From Crenobacter cavernae (GTDB lineage Bacteria > Pseudomonadota > Gammaproteobacteria > Burkholderiales > Chromobacteriaceae): a stretch of DNA of 64,000 nucleotides. The notes beneath the pieces are model-generated. The model worked only from the letters and a program-made list of their open reading frames with translations. It ran no database searches and had not been told where the DNA came from. Shown piece after piece: positions 17,476-27,300 of this stretch (position 1 is its first letter; every line of letters starts with the position of its first letter). The translations under genes and the position numbers were made by a program. The stretch lies in contig NZ_CP031337.1 in the NCBI RefSeq assembly GCF_003355495.1, positions 3,207,668-3,271,667 of the forward strand, given 5' to 3'.

Positions 17476-18834
17476 ATGCCCCTCGACCGCAACGCCATCC
17501 ACGCCGTCACCGCGGCCGAGCGCCAGCGTTTCGCCGACACGCATCCGGCATCGCAACGCCTCGCAGAAGAGAGTCGTGGCCACTTTCTCGCCGGCGTGCC
17601 GATGCACTGGATGAGCGACTGGGGCACGCCGTTCCCGCTGTTCGTCGAAAAAGCCCAGGGCGTGACGCTGACCGATGCCGATGGCCACCGCTACACCGAC
17701 TTCTGCCTCGGCGACACCGGCGCGATGTTTGGCCACAGCCCGGCACCGGTCGCCGAGGCGCTCGCCGCCGCCGCGGGTCGCGGGCTGACGTCGATGCTGC
17801 CGTCGCCCGACGCGCCCGTCGTCGGGCGACTGTTGGCCGAGCGCTTCGGCCTGCCGGTCTGGCAGCTGACTGCCACCGCGACCGACGCCAACCGCGCGGC
17901 GATCCGCTGGGCGCGCGCGCTGACCGGCCGCAGCCAGGTGCTGGTCTTCAATGGCTGCTACCACGGCACCGTCGACGACACCTTCGTCAAGCTCAAGAAC
18001 GGCCGCGCGGTGCACCGCCCGGGGCTGATCGGCCAGCAGGTCGACCTGACCCGCCACACCGTCGCGGTCGAATTCAACGATCTGGCCGCGCTCGAGGCGG
18101 CGCTGTCGAGTCGCGACGTCGCCTGCGTGCTCACCGAACCGGCGCTGACCAACTGCGGCATGGTGCTGCCGCAGCCGGGCTTTCTCGACGGCGTGCGCGA
18201 GCTGACGCGCCGCTACGGCTCGTTACTCATCCTCGACGAGACGCACACGCTGTCGAGCGCGCCGGGCGGCTGGGGCCGGCAGGCCGGCATCGCCCCCGAC
18301 CTGCTGACCGTCGGCAAGGCGATCGCCGGCGGGCTGCCGGTCGCGGTCTACGGCATGAGCGCGGCCGTCGCCATCCTGGCCGAGGCCTACCTCGCCAGGA
18401 AAGAGCCGGGGCACTCGGGCCTCGGCACCACGCTGTCGGCCAACCTGTTCTCGCTGGCGGCGCTGCGCGCCAACCTCGAAGCGGTCGCCACCGACGCCGC
18501 CTACCAGCACATGACCGGCACCGCGTCCTATCTCGGCCACCGGCTGTCCGAGCTGTTCGCCCTGCACCACCTGCCGTGGTGCGTCACGCAGATCGGCGCG
18601 CGCTGCGAGTTCCAGTTCGCCGTGTCGCCGCCCGTCGACGGCCGCGAGGCCGAGGCGGCGATGGACCCCGAACTCGAGCACGCGCTGCACCTGTTCCTGC
18701 TCAACCGCGGCGTCGCGATCACGCCCTTCCACAACATGATGCTGTGCGCACCGGCCACCACGCGCGCCCACGTCGACACGCTGGTCACCACGCTGGAAGC
18801 CGCGATCGCGGCGATCGAAAGGGGCGTGCCGTGA
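17476..18834 (+). CDS. Class III aminotransferase (glutamate-1-semialdehyde aminomutase-like)
   Basis: A 452-residue PLP enzyme. K281 in 'LLTVGKAIAGGLPV' is the PLP lysine, 'LLILDETHTL' holds the Asp that binds the pyridine nitrogen, and 'VLVFNGCYHGTVDDTFVKLK' matches the HemL-type substrate loop. In place of the usual HemL glycine-rich PLP-phosphate loop it has 'LTATATDANRAAIRWARALTGR', as in HemL-like transaminases of unknown substrate. AAGGAG precedes ATG 17476. It overlaps the next gene by four bases (GTGA), so its function is probably linked to the cNMP/CBS protein. TTGGCCGAG is in frame at 17833-17841. Confidence 0.82.
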   Translation: MPLDRNAIHAVTAAERQRFADTHPASQRLAEESRGHFLAGVPMHWMSDWGTPFPLFVEKAQGVTLTDADGHRYTDFCLGDTGAMFGHSPAPVAEALAAAAGRGLTSMLPSPDAPVVGRLLAERFGLPVWQLTATATDANRAAIRWARALTGRSQVLVFNGCYHGTVDDTFVKLKNGRAVHRPGLIGQQVDLTRHTVAVEFNDLAALEAALSSRDVACVLTEPALTNCGMVLPQPGFLDGVRELTRRYGSLLILDETHTLSSAPGGWGRQAGIAPDLLTVGKAIAGGLPVAVYGMSAAVAILAEAYLARKEPGHSGLGTTLSANLFSLAALRANLEAVATDAAYQHMTGTASYLGHRLSELFALHHLPWCVTQIGARCEFQFAVSPPVDGREAEAAMDPELEHALHLFLLNRGVAITPFHNMMLCAPATTRAHVDTLVTTLEAAIAAIERGVP

Positions 18835-20624
18835 GTCATGGCTTCGCGCTGTCGGGTTCGCCGTTCGACGTCCTGCCCGGCGCCGAGCGCGAACGGCTCG
18901 AAGCGGCCGCCGACCTCGCCTACTTCGCCGACGACGCCGAGATCCTCGGCCCGGATTCCCCGGTCGACACGCTCTACGTACTGATCAAGGGCAAGGTGCG
19001 CGAGATGGCCGGCGACGAGGTAATCGCCGTCTACCAGGCCGGCGATGCCTTCGACGCGCGCGCGCTGGTGAGCGGCGCCACGCGCCACCGCTTCGTCTGC
19101 CACGAAGAGGCGCTGGCGCACGCGCTGCCGCGCGAGACGGTGCTGGCGCTGACCGAGTCCAACCCGCACTTCGGGGCGTTCTTCTTTGCCAGCGTGTCGG
19201 AAAAGCTCGAAAGGTTGGCCGAGCGCGCCGGGCGGCGCGAGATGCAGACCTTGCTCACCGCCACGGTGCGCGAACTGGGTGTCCGTCAGCCGGTCTTCCT
19301 CGACGCGGCCGACACCCTCGTCGACGCGGCACGCACCATGAAGACGCGCCAGGTCCACTCGGTACTGGTCCGGCACGGCGACACGGTCGGCATCTTCACC
19401 AGCAGCGACTTTCGCGACATCGTCCTCGACGCGGTCCCGGGCGACACCCCGCTCTTGGCGCTGACGCGCTTCGACCTGATCAGCGTCGACATCGACGGCT
19501 ACCTGTTCGACGCGCTGCTGACCATGACGCGCCACGACATCCGCCGCGTCGTGGTGCTGGACGGCGGCAAGCCGGCCGGCGTGCTCGAACAGGTCGACCT
19601 GCTGTCCTACTTCTCGACCCATTCGCACCTGATCGCCGAGCGCATCGACCGCGCGGGCTCGCTCGACGCGCTGAGCGACGTCGCCGGCCAGATCACCCGG
19701 CTGATCGCCCAGCTGCACGGTCACGGCGTCAAGGCGCCGCAGCTGGCACGGCTGGTCCAGGCGCTCAACGCGCGTCTGTTCGCGCGCACCTGGCAGCTGG
19801 TCGCCCCGCCCGAGGTGCGCAGCGGTAGCTGTCTGATCGTGATGGGGTCGGAGGGACGCGGCGAACAGATCCTGAAGACCGACCAGGACAACGCGCTGAT
19901 CCACACCGACAGCGTCGATCCGGCCGTCGCCGCGCGCGCCGCCGACGCGTTTTCCGCGGCGCTGGCGCGCTTTGGCTACCCGCCCTGCCCGGGGCGGGTG
20001 ATGGTGAACAATCCCGACTGGCGCGGCACGCCGGCCCAATGGCGCGACCGGCTATACCGCTGGGTGGCGCAGCCGACGGGCGATGCGCTGATGCAGCTGG
20101 CGATCTTCCTCGACGCCGAGGCGGTCGCCGGCGACGCCGCAAGCTTGGCCGAGCTCAAGCGCTATCTGGCCGATCGGCTGCAGGACGATGACGCCTTCCG
20201 GTCGCGCTTCGCGCACGCACTCGACCGGTTCGACACGCCGGGCCTGATCGCCCAGCTGTTGCAGGACAACACGCCGCTCGACCTGAAAAAGAGCGGCATC
20301 TTCGCCGTCGTGCACGGCTGCCGCGCGCTGGCGCTCGAATACGGCGTCGCCGAAACCAACACCTTCGAACGGCTGGAGCGCCTGGCCGAGCACGGCGTCC
20401 TCGGCCGTGAACTCGCCCGCGACGCGGCCGAGGCGCTCGCCTTCCTGATGACGCTGAGGCTCAAGACCGGGCTGGCCGCGATAGACGCCGGCGCGGCGCC
20501 CGGCAACCAGGTGGTGCCGGCCAGGCTGAACACGCTCGAGCGCGACCTGTTGAAAGACGCCCTCGCGGTGGTGCGCCGCTTCAAGACGCAACTGCGCCAC
20601 CACTACCAGCTGGGGGCGTTGTGA
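18831..20624 (+). CDS. cNMP-binding / CBS pair / DUF294 nucleotidyltransferase-like protein
   Basis: A 597-residue cytoplasmic protein with GTG start overlapping the aminotransferase stop. Residues about 10-130 form a cyclic-nucleotide-binding-like domain ('DTLYVLIKGKVREM'). Two CBS motifs follow (about 150-265; 'TLVDAARTMKTRQVHSVLV' and 'LLTMTRHDIRRVVVLDGGKPAGVLEQVDLLSYF'). A DUF294 nucleotidyltransferase region (about 300-440) contains 'GSEGRGEQILKTDQDNALI', a G-S...D-x-D pattern like GlnD. A DUF294 C-terminal helical domain completes it. This architecture usually pairs with an exonuclease, as it does here, and is thought to be regulatory. Its reaction is not known to me. Confidence 0.85.
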   Translation: MSHGFALSGSPFDVLPGAERERLEAAADLAYFADDAEILGPDSPVDTLYVLIKGKVREMAGDEVIAVYQAGDAFDARALVSGATRHRFVCHEEALAHALPRETVLALTESNPHFGAFFFASVSEKLERLAERAGRREMQTLLTATVRELGVRQPVFLDAADTLVDAARTMKTRQVHSVLVRHGDTVGIFTSSDFRDIVLDAVPGDTPLLALTRFDLISVDIDGYLFDALLTMTRHDIRRVVVLDGGKPAGVLEQVDLLSYFSTHSHLIAERIDRAGSLDALSDVAGQITRLIAQLHGHGVKAPQLARLVQALNARLFARTWQLVAPPEVRSGSCLIVMGSEGRGEQILKTDQDNALIHTDSVDPAVAARAADAFSAALARFGYPPCPGRVMVNNPDWRGTPAQWRDRLYRWVAQPTGDALMQLAIFLDAEAVAGDAASLAELKRYLADRLQDDDAFRSRFAHALDRFDTPGLIAQLLQDNTPLDLKKSGIFAVVHGCRALALEYGVAETNTFERLERLAEHGVLGRELARDAAEALAFLMTLRLKTGLAAIDAGAAPGNQVVPARLNTLERDLLKDALAVVRRFKTQLRHHYQLGAL

Positions 20625-21235
20625 TGCTCGCGGCGATCCGGCGCCGCTGGCTGCGCAAGAAGCTGAGCGACCCGCGCTACGCCTTCCTGTTCGACGAAGT
20701 GGCAGGCGAACTCGTCAGCCTGGACTGCGAAACCACCAGTCTCGATGCCGATCGGGCCGAACTCCTGTCGATCGCCGCGGTGAAGATCGTCGGCCACCGC
20801 GTGCTGACGAGTTCGGCGTTCTCGACCCTGGTGCGGCCCGAACGCCGGCCGCCGAAAGCCGACAGCGTGAAGATCCACGGCCTGAGGCCGCGCGACGTCG
20901 AGCACGGCGTCGCGCCCGCCAAGGCGCTCGCCGCACTGCTCGATTTCGTCGGCGGCCGGCCGCTGGTCGGCTACTACCTCGAATACGACCTCGCGGTGCT
21001 CGGGCGTTACCTGAGGCCGCTGATCGGCATCGGCCTGCCCAACCGGGCGATCGAGATTTCCGCGCGCTACTACGACTACAAGACCAGGCAGCACCCCGGG
21101 GCTCACGTCGACCTGAGCTGGGCGCCGCTGCTCGCCGACCTGAAGGTGCCGGCGCTAGCGCGCCACGACGCGCTCAACGACGCGATCACCGCCGCACTCG
21201 CCTACCAGGCGCTCGCCGCGCGCGGCTTTGGCTGA
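20624..21235 (+). CDS. DEDDh 3'-5' exonuclease, DNA polymerase III epsilon-like
   Basis: A 203-residue nuclease. The DEDDh motifs are 'SLDCETTSLD' (motif I), 'LVGYYLEYDLAVLGRYL' (motif II) and 'LARHDALNDAITAALAY' (motif III with the His and last Asp). It is smaller than DnaQ and lacks the tail that binds polymerase, so it is a stand-alone paralogue. The start ATG 20624 overlaps the upstream stop (TGATG), so it is coupled to the DUF294 gene, a pairing seen in many proteobacteria. Confidence 0.85.
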   Translation: MLAAIRRRWLRKKLSDPRYAFLFDEVAGELVSLDCETTSLDADRAELLSIAAVKIVGHRVLTSSAFSTLVRPERRPPKADSVKIHGLRPRDVEHGVAPAKALAALLDFVGGRPLVGYYLEYDLAVLGRYLRPLIGIGLPNRAIEISARYYDYKTRQHPGAHVDLSWAPLLADLKVPALARHDALNDAITAALAYQALAARGFG

Positions 21236-21252
21236 GCCTACCGCATGAAAAA

Positions 21253-21282
21253 GCTCGGCCAACCTTGCAAGGTTGGCCGATT
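21253..21282 (+). terminator. Terminator from paired repeated word (exonuclease operon)
   Basis: CTCGGCCAACCTT (21254-21266) pairs with AAGGTTGGCCGA (21269-21280), preceded by five A. The right copy ends ...GAT, so the outer base pairs are lost. T content afterwards is moderate (TTGTTA). Confidence 0.75.
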
Positions 21283-21299
21283 GTTACCGCCAAATGGAC

Positions 21300-21321
21300 G
21301 CCGCCGCATTCACGCGGCGGC
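21300..21321. repeat. Small GC hairpin
   Basis: GCCGCCGC (21300-21307) and GCGGCGGC (21314-21321) form a perfect stem with a 6-nt loop. No T-run. It lies between the exonuclease terminator and the small acidic gene. Confidence 0.5.
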
Positions 21322-21340
21322 TTGGTGAGGACAAGGATCG

Positions 21341-21365
21341 GCACCGGGCGTACCCCGCCCGGTGC
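21341..21365 (-). terminator. Hairpin after small acidic gene
   Basis: GCACCGGGCG (21341-21350) and CGCCCGGTGC (21356-21365) form a 10-bp stem with a 5-nt loop, about 40 bp past the stop of the minus-strand small gene. No clear T-run, so this could be a stabilising hairpin and not a terminator. Confidence 0.5.
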
Positions 21366-21405
21366 CTCGCAAGCGTGTGGATAGCCTCATCGACCGCCTC
21401 CGCGC

Positions 21406-21660
21406 TCAGTGCAGTCCTTCACGACTCAGGAAGCGCAGGTAGCCGACGCCGTCGACCCAGAAGCCGCCGTCCGGCAGCGGGTCGGCCTCTTCCAGCTCAC
21501 CCACGGTCAACTCGAGCAGTTGGCCGTCGACCTGCGCCTGCAGCGCCACGTCGTCGTCGTCGGCATAGTCTTCCGAGGCGTACAGGAAATCGGGGACGAC
21601 AAACTGGTTGTTCACCTGGATGTAGTCGGACCGGTTCAGCAAACGCAGGATGTTCATCAT
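21406..21660 (-). CDS. Small acidic hypothetical protein (84 aa)
   Basis: An unrecognised 84-residue protein starting MMNILRLLNRSDYIQ, with a strongly acidic centre ('SEDYADDDDVALQAQVDG') and 'LTVGELEEADPLPDGGFWVDG'. ATG 21660 is chosen because AAGGAGGAC lies just upstream, an almost perfect ribosome site; the frame continues to 21708 but without such a site. The strong initiation signal and the even codon use argue that it is real. No domain is evident; it looks soluble. Confidence 0.65.
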   Translation of the reverse strand: MMNILRLLNRSDYIQVNNQFVVPDFLYASEDYADDDDVALQAQVDGQLLELTVGELEEADPLPDGGFWVDGVGYLRFLSREGLH

Positions 21661-21770
21661 GTCCTCCTTGTCCGTGCACGCAGCACATCCACAACGAGAC
21701 AGTTCCATCCGACTCCCGGCTGACGCGGGTCCACACTGTCAGGCGAACCGGCGCACCACTCGAAAGGGCG

Positions 21771-22445
21771 CTACAGCCAGCCGCGCTCGGCCAGCGAACT
21801 GGCCTCTGCGGCGCTGATGACAAGATGATCCAGCAAACGTATCTCCACAAGTTCCAGCGCAGCTTTCAGCGTCGACGTCAGCATCCGGTCGGCCGCCGAT
21901 GGCTCGGCCACCCCAGAAGGGTGGTTGTGCGCGACGATCACCGCCGCCGCGTTGTGCACCAGCGCCCGCTTGACGATTTCGCGCGGGTAGACGCGCGTTT
22001 CGTTCACCGTGCCCTGACTAACTTCTTCGACCGCGAGCACGCGATTTTGTGCCGACAGGTAGAGCGCGACGAACACCTCGATCGGCTTGTGGCCGATCGA
22101 CAAGCGTAAATAATCGATCACCGCCTGCGGGCTGGTCAGCGCGTCCACCAGCCGCATTTCCTCGGCGAGGCTGCGCCGCGCCAGTTCGCGCGCGGCGGCC
22201 AGCTGCGTGTACTTGGCCACCCCGAGGCCCGGCATGCCGGCGACCGTCTCGGCGTCGGCGGCGAACAGCGCCGACAAGGACCCAAAACGGCCGAGCAGGC
22301 TGCGACCGACGTCGAGCGCCGTCTGGCCCTTGACGCCGGTCCTGAGCAGGATCGCCAACAATTCGGCGTCCGACAGCGCGCCGGCGCCGCGCGCCAGCAG
22401 TTTTTCACGCGGACGCTCATTTTCCGGCCAGTGCGCAATCGACAT
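21771..22445 (-). CDS. radC: RadC family JAMM-domain protein
   Basis: A 224-residue protein. The N-terminal helix-hairpin-helix region is 'REKLLARGAGALSDAELLAILLRTG' and 'FGSLSALFAADAETVAGMPGLGVAKYTQLAAARELARR'. The C-terminal JAMM metal site is 'VIVAHNHPSGVAEPSAADRMLT' (about residues 168-189). Family length is typical. The historical link to DNA repair is weak; the biochemical role is unsettled. It is divergent from coaBC over a 160-bp gap. Confidence 0.93.
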   Translation of the reverse strand: MSIAHWPENERPREKLLARGAGALSDAELLAILLRTGVKGQTALDVGRSLLGRFGSLSALFAADAETVAGMPGLGVAKYTQLAAARELARRSLAEEMRLVDALTSPQAVIDYLRLSIGHKPIEVFVALYLSAQNRVLAVEEVSQGTVNETRVYPREIVKRALVHNAAAVIVAHNHPSGVAEPSAADRMLTSTLKAALELVEIRLLDHLVISAAEASSLAERGWL

Positions 22446-22605
22446 GGTCTTCCCCCTTGTTGTGCTATAGCACCGCTAGCCGGACTCAACAATAACGCCA
22501 TTTGCATAACCGGGAGAACCCTGCCCCGCCACGCCCGGGCGCGACCGGCGGGCGGCAAATCGGCTAAACTTGGCGTTTTGCTTTGTATCGATGAAGGAGA
22601 CGACC

Positions 22606-23799
22606 ATGCCGACCCGCCGCATCCTGTTGGGCGTCACCGGCGGCGTCGCCGCCTACAAGTCGGCCGAGCTGACCCGCTTGCTGGTCAAGGCCGGCCACCA
22701 CGTCGAGGTGGTGATGAGCGAAGCCGCAACCCGCTTCGTCACGCCGGCGACCTTCCAGGCGCTGTCCGGCCACGCCGTCTACACCGACCTGTGGGACAGC
22801 CGCCCGGCGGGCGCGATGGCGCATATCGACCTGTCGCGCCGCGCCGACCTGTTCCTGATCGCGCCGGCCACCGCCGACACGCTGTTCAAGATCGCGCACG
22901 GCGCCTGCGACGACCTGATCTCGACGCTCGCCGCCGCGCGCACCTGCCCACTCGCGGTCGCGCCGGCGATGAACCGCCAGATGTGGGACAACCCGCCCAA
23001 CCAGCGCAACCTCGCGCAACTCGTCGCCGACGGTGTGACCGTCTTCGGCCCGGCCTCGGGTGCGCAGGCCTGCGGCGAGGTCGGCCCAGGACGGATGCTC
23101 GAACCCGAACAGATCGCGGAGCTGATCGACGGCGTGTTCGCCGACAAGTCGCTCGCCGGCAAGAAGGTGCTGATCACCGCCGGCCCGACCTTCGAGCCGA
23201 TCGACCCGGTGCGCGGCATCACCAATATTTCCAGCGGCAAGATGGGCTACGCGCTGGCGCGCGCCTGCCGCGACGCCGGCGCCGAGGTACTCCTGGTCTC
23301 CGGCCCGACCGCGCTCGCGGCGCCGGTCGGCGTCACGCGCATCGACGTCACCACCGCGCAACAGATGCACGACGCGGTGCTGGAACGGGCAACGGGTAGC
23401 GACGTGTTCATCGCCGTCGCGGCGGTCGCCGACTACCGCGTCGCCAACCGTTCCGAGCACAAGCTGAAGAAACAGGGCGCGGCGCCGACGCTACAGCTTA
23501 CCGAAAACCCCGACATCCTCGCCGCCGTCGCGGCGCTGCCTAGCGGCCCGTTCTGCGTCGGCTTCGCCGCCGAGAGCCAGAACCTCGTCGACTTCGCCGA
23601 GGCCAAGCGCCAGAAGAAGGGCGTGCCGCTCTTGGTCGCCAACCTGGTGCAGACGGCGATGGGCAGCGACGCCAACGAGGTGGTGCTGCTCGACGACGCC
23701 GGGCAACACCCGCTGCCGATCATGGACAAGGACGAGGTCGCCGCCGCGATCGTGCGCCACCTCGCCCGACAGCTCAACACCAAACAAGGACAAGCATGA
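22606..23799 (+). CDS. coaBC: Bifunctional phosphopantothenoylcysteine decarboxylase / PPC synthetase
   Basis: A 397-residue flavoenzyme. The CoaC half has 'GVTGGVAAYKSAELTRLL', the catalytic His in 'AHIDLSRRADLFLIAPATADT', 'PAMNRQMWDNP' and the active Cys in 'AQACGEVGPGRML' (about residue 155). The CoaB half begins 'VLITAGPTFEPIDPVRGITNISSGKMG', with the nucleotide-binding and dimer elements. It makes 4'-phosphopantetheine from 4'-phosphopantothenate and cysteine for CoA. AAGGAG precedes ATG 22606. It overlaps dut by four bases (ATGA), the classic coaBC-dut arrangement. Confidence 0.96.
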   Translation: MPTRRILLGVTGGVAAYKSAELTRLLVKAGHHVEVVMSEAATRFVTPATFQALSGHAVYTDLWDSRPAGAMAHIDLSRRADLFLIAPATADTLFKIAHGACDDLISTLAAARTCPLAVAPAMNRQMWDNPPNQRNLAQLVADGVTVFGPASGAQACGEVGPGRMLEPEQIAELIDGVFADKSLAGKKVLITAGPTFEPIDPVRGITNISSGKMGYALARACRDAGAEVLLVSGPTALAAPVGVTRIDVTTAQQMHDAVLERATGSDVFIAVAAVADYRVANRSEHKLKKQGAAPTLQLTENPDILAAVAALPSGPFCVGFAAESQNLVDFAEAKRQKKGVPLLVANLVQTAMGSDANEVVLLDDAGQHPLPIMDKDEVAAAIVRHLARQLNTKQGQA

Positions 23800-24248
23800 A
23801 ACCGACCGTCGACCTGAAAATCCTCGATGCTCGCCTGCAGGACAATCTGCCCGAGTACGCGACCGCCGGCTCGGCCGGTCTCGACCTGAAGGCCGCCCTC
23901 GACACCGAAATCGCGATCGAGCCGGGCCAGACCGTGCTGGTGCCGACCGGCATCGCGATCCACATCGCCGACCCCGGCCTCGCCGCGATGATCCTGCCGC
24001 GCTCGGGCCTCGGCCACAAGCACGGCATCGTACTCGGCAATCTGGTCGGCCTGATCGACTCGGACTACCAGGGCCAGCTGTTCGTGTCGGTCTGGAACCG
24101 CGGCCACGACACCTTCCGCCTCGCGCCTTTGGAGCGCATCGCGCAGATGGTGATCGTGCCGGTGGTGCAGGTCGGCTTCAATATCGTCGACGACTTCGAC
24201 GCGTCGCACCGCGGCGAAGGCGGCTTCGGCAGCACCGGCCGCCACTGA
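23796..24248 (+). CDS. dut: dUTP diphosphatase
   Basis: A 150-residue trimeric dUTPase. The motifs are visible in order: 'TAGSAGLDL' (I), 'PRSGLGHKHGIVLGN' (II), 'GLIDSDYQGQLFVSVWNRG' (III), 'RIAQMVIVPV' (IV), and the C-terminal 'GEGGFGSTGRH' (V). It hydrolyses dUTP to dUMP and pyrophosphate. Coupled to coaBC by the ATGA overlap. Confidence 0.96.
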   Translation: MKPTVDLKILDARLQDNLPEYATAGSAGLDLKAALDTEIAIEPGQTVLVPTGIAIHIADPGLAAMILPRSGLGHKHGIVLGNLVGLIDSDYQGQLFVSVWNRGHDTFRLAPLERIAQMVIVPVVQVGFNIVDDFDASHRGEGGFGSTGRH

Positions 24249-24265
24249 GCCCGCCGTCCCGGCAA

Positions 24266-24306
24266 AAGCTCGGCCAACCTTGAGAAGGGTTGGCCGAGCT
24301 TTTTTT
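24266..24306. terminator. Terminator from paired repeated word (dut)
   Basis: AAAAGCTCGGCCAACCTT (24264-24281) pairs with AAGGGTTGGCCGAGCTTTT; both words are full length (24269-24277 and 24290-24298) and a T-run follows. Confidence 0.92.
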
Positions 24307-24347
24307 CATGCCTCGGCGCCTGCCCCGCTTCCCCGGCACAAAAGAAG

Positions 24348-24367
24348 AGACCGGCCTAAGCCGGTCT
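24348..24367 (-). terminator. Terminator of the glutamate dehydrogenase gene
   Basis: AGACCGGC (24348-24355) / GCCGGTCT (24360-24367), loop CTAA. Read on the minus strand it is followed by CTTCTTTTGTG. It lies 30 bp past the gene's stop. Confidence 0.75.
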
Positions 24368-24396
24368 GAAGGGAGTTGCCAGTGATGACCAGGAAC

Positions 24397-27300
24397 TTAC
24401 GACAACAGGTGGTTGCTCAGCTCGCGCAGGCCGGCCGACAGCATCGCCAGATCCAGCACGTCGAAGGACTGGAACTCGCCGAGCATCTGCTGACACGCCT
24501 CGACATCCAACGCGCGGCGCGCCAGCCAGGCTTCGGCGAAGCAGTGCTCGTCGGCGCAATCGGCCGGCGCGTCCTGCATCGCCTGACGGGTCAGCTTCTT
24601 CTGCAGACGGTACAGGTCGTCGCGCAGCGCCGAGCGGGCCAGCGACTGCCAGCGGTTGTCGCGCGGCAGGCGGTTGATCGCCTCGAGCAGCCAGTCAAGC
24701 TGCAAGGTGCGCCCGAGCAGGTAGTAGTTCGACGCGAGGTCGGTCAGCTCGATCGGGCTGCCTTCGCCGGAGTCGATGATGTCGAGCATCGGCACCGCGA
24801 ATTCGAGGCGGGCCAACAGGCGCGCGAAGTCACGCGGCAGGCCCATTTCGGCCAGGTAGCGCGCCTCGAGCGCGGCGACCGCCGGGTAGGTGTCGGCCGA
24901 CACCAGCTCCGGCAGCTCGGCCATCAGCGCCTGCACCCGGGCGGCGTAGTGCTCGATCTGCGCGTTGACCGAGCCGATCGGACGGCGGTAGCGCAGGATC
25001 CAGCGCGTGATGCGCTCGACCAGCGTGCGCACGCGCACCATCAGTTCGACCTGCAGGTTGGCCGGCACCTTGTTGTCGAGCGACTCGATCTGACGCCACA
25101 TCGCCTCGGCGCCGAACACGCGGCTCGCCACCCACCAGGCGCGCGTGATGTCGGCTTCCGGCTGCGGGTTCTCTTCCTTCAGGCGGAAGATGAAGCTGGT
25201 GCCCATGCGGTTGACGAGCTGGTTCGCCAGCTGGTTGGCGACGATCTCGCGTTTCAGATGGTGTGACTTCATCTGGTCGCCGAAGCGCGCCTGCAGCGGT
25301 TTCGGGAAGTAGTTCACCAGCACCGGCAGGAAGTCGGCGTCGTCGGGCAGCTCGGACTTGAGCAGCGCCTGGTCGAGCGTGATCTTGCTGTAGGCCAGCA
25401 GCACCGCCATCTCCGGGCTGGTCAGGCCGAGCTTGGCCAGACGCCGCTCGTTCAGCTGCGCCTCGTTCGGCAGGTATTCGAGCTCGCGGTTGAGTTCGCC
25501 GGCCTTTTCCATCGCCGTCATCATCCGCGTGTGTACCGACAGCATCGCCGGCGCGTTCTGGTGGTTGATCGCGAGGATCTGCGTCTGCAGGTAGTTGTTG
25601 CTCAGCACCAGCTCGCCGACCTCGTCGGTCATCTCGACCAAGAGCTCGTTGCGCTGCTTGAGCGTCATGTCGCCGGCCTGGATCACCGCGCCGAGCAGGA
25701 TCTTGATGTTGACCTCGTGGTCGGAGCAGTCGACACCGGCCGAGTTGTCGATCGCGTCGCTGCAGATCAGCCCGCCCTTCAGCGCATACTCGATGCGGCC
25801 CTTCTGCGTGCAACCGAGGTTGCCGCCTTCGGCCAGCACCTTCACGTTCAGCTCGTTGCCGTTCACGCGCAGGCCGTCGTTGGCGCGGTCGCGCGCGTCG
25901 GCGTTGCTCTCGCCCGACGCCTTCACGTAGGTACCGATGCCGCCGTTGTACAAGAGGTCGGCCTCGGCCTTCAGCAATTCGTGCATCAGCTCGTTCGGCG
26001 CCATGCTGTCGCGGTCGGTCTTCAACCACTCGCGCACTTGCGGCGACAGCGGGATCGACTTGGCCGAGCGCTCGAAGATGCCGCCGCCTTCCGAGATCAG
26101 CTCGCGGTTGTAGTCGGTCCAGCTCGAGCGCGGCAGGTTGAACAGGCGCGCGCGCTCGGCGAAGCTCGTCGCCGCGTTCGGGTTCGGGTCGAGGAAGATG
26201 TGCAGGTGGTTGAACGCGGCCTTGAGACGAATATGCTCGGACAGCAGCATGCCGTTGCCGAACACATCGCCGGCCATGTCGCCGATGCCGACCACGGTGA
26301 AGTCCTGCTGCTGGCAGTTCACGCCGAGGTGGCGGAAGTGGCGCTTGACCGACTCCCACGCGCCGCGCGCGGTGATGCCCATCTTCTTGTGGTCGTAACC
26401 GGCCGAACCACCCGACGCGAACGCGTCGCCGAGCCAGAAGCCGTACGCCTCGGACACGCCGTTGGCGATGTCAGAGAAGGTCGCGGTGCCCTTGTCGGCG
26501 GCGACCACCAGATACGGGTCGTCCTCGTCGAGGCGGCGCACGTCGACCGGCGACACGATCTGGCCGTTCACCAGGTTGTCGGTGACGTCGAGCAGCGCCG
26601 AGATGAAGGTCTTGTAGCAGGCGATGCCTTCGGCCATGAAGGCCTCGCGGTCGGAAGGCGCCGGCAGCTGCTTGCAGACGAAGCCGCCCTTCGAGCCCAT
26701 CGGCACGATCACCGAGTTCTTCACCATCTGCGCCTTGACGAGGCCGAGCACCTCGGTGCGGAAGTCTTCCATCCGGTCGGACCAGCGCAGACCGCCGCGG
26801 GCGACTTTCGAGCCGCGCAGGTGCACGCCTTCGATGCGCGGGCTATACACCCAGATTTCGAACAGCGGGCGCGGCTGCGGCAGGAACGGGATCTTGCCCG
26901 ATTCGAGCTTGAACGCGATGTAAGCCTTCAGCGCACCGCCGGCGTCCTTCTGCCAGAAGTTGGTGCGGCGCGTCGCCAGGATCACTGACATCATGCCCGA
27001 TAGGATGCGGTCTTCATCGATATTGGCGACCGATTCGAGCGCGTGCTTGATCTGGCCGCGCAGCGCCTCGGCGCGCGCCTCGTCGGCGTCTACCGGATGC
27101 AGGCGGGCGAGGAACAGGTCGACCAGCGTGCGGGTGATCGTCGGATAGTTGCCGAGGCACTGCTCGATGTAGGCTTGGCTGAAGGTCAGGCCGCCCTGGC
27201 GCAGGTACTTGGCCAGCGCACGCGCCAGCGAGATTTCGCGCCAGTTAAGGCCGCCGAGCAGCACCAGCTTGTTGAAGCCGTCGTTCTCGACCTTGCCGGC

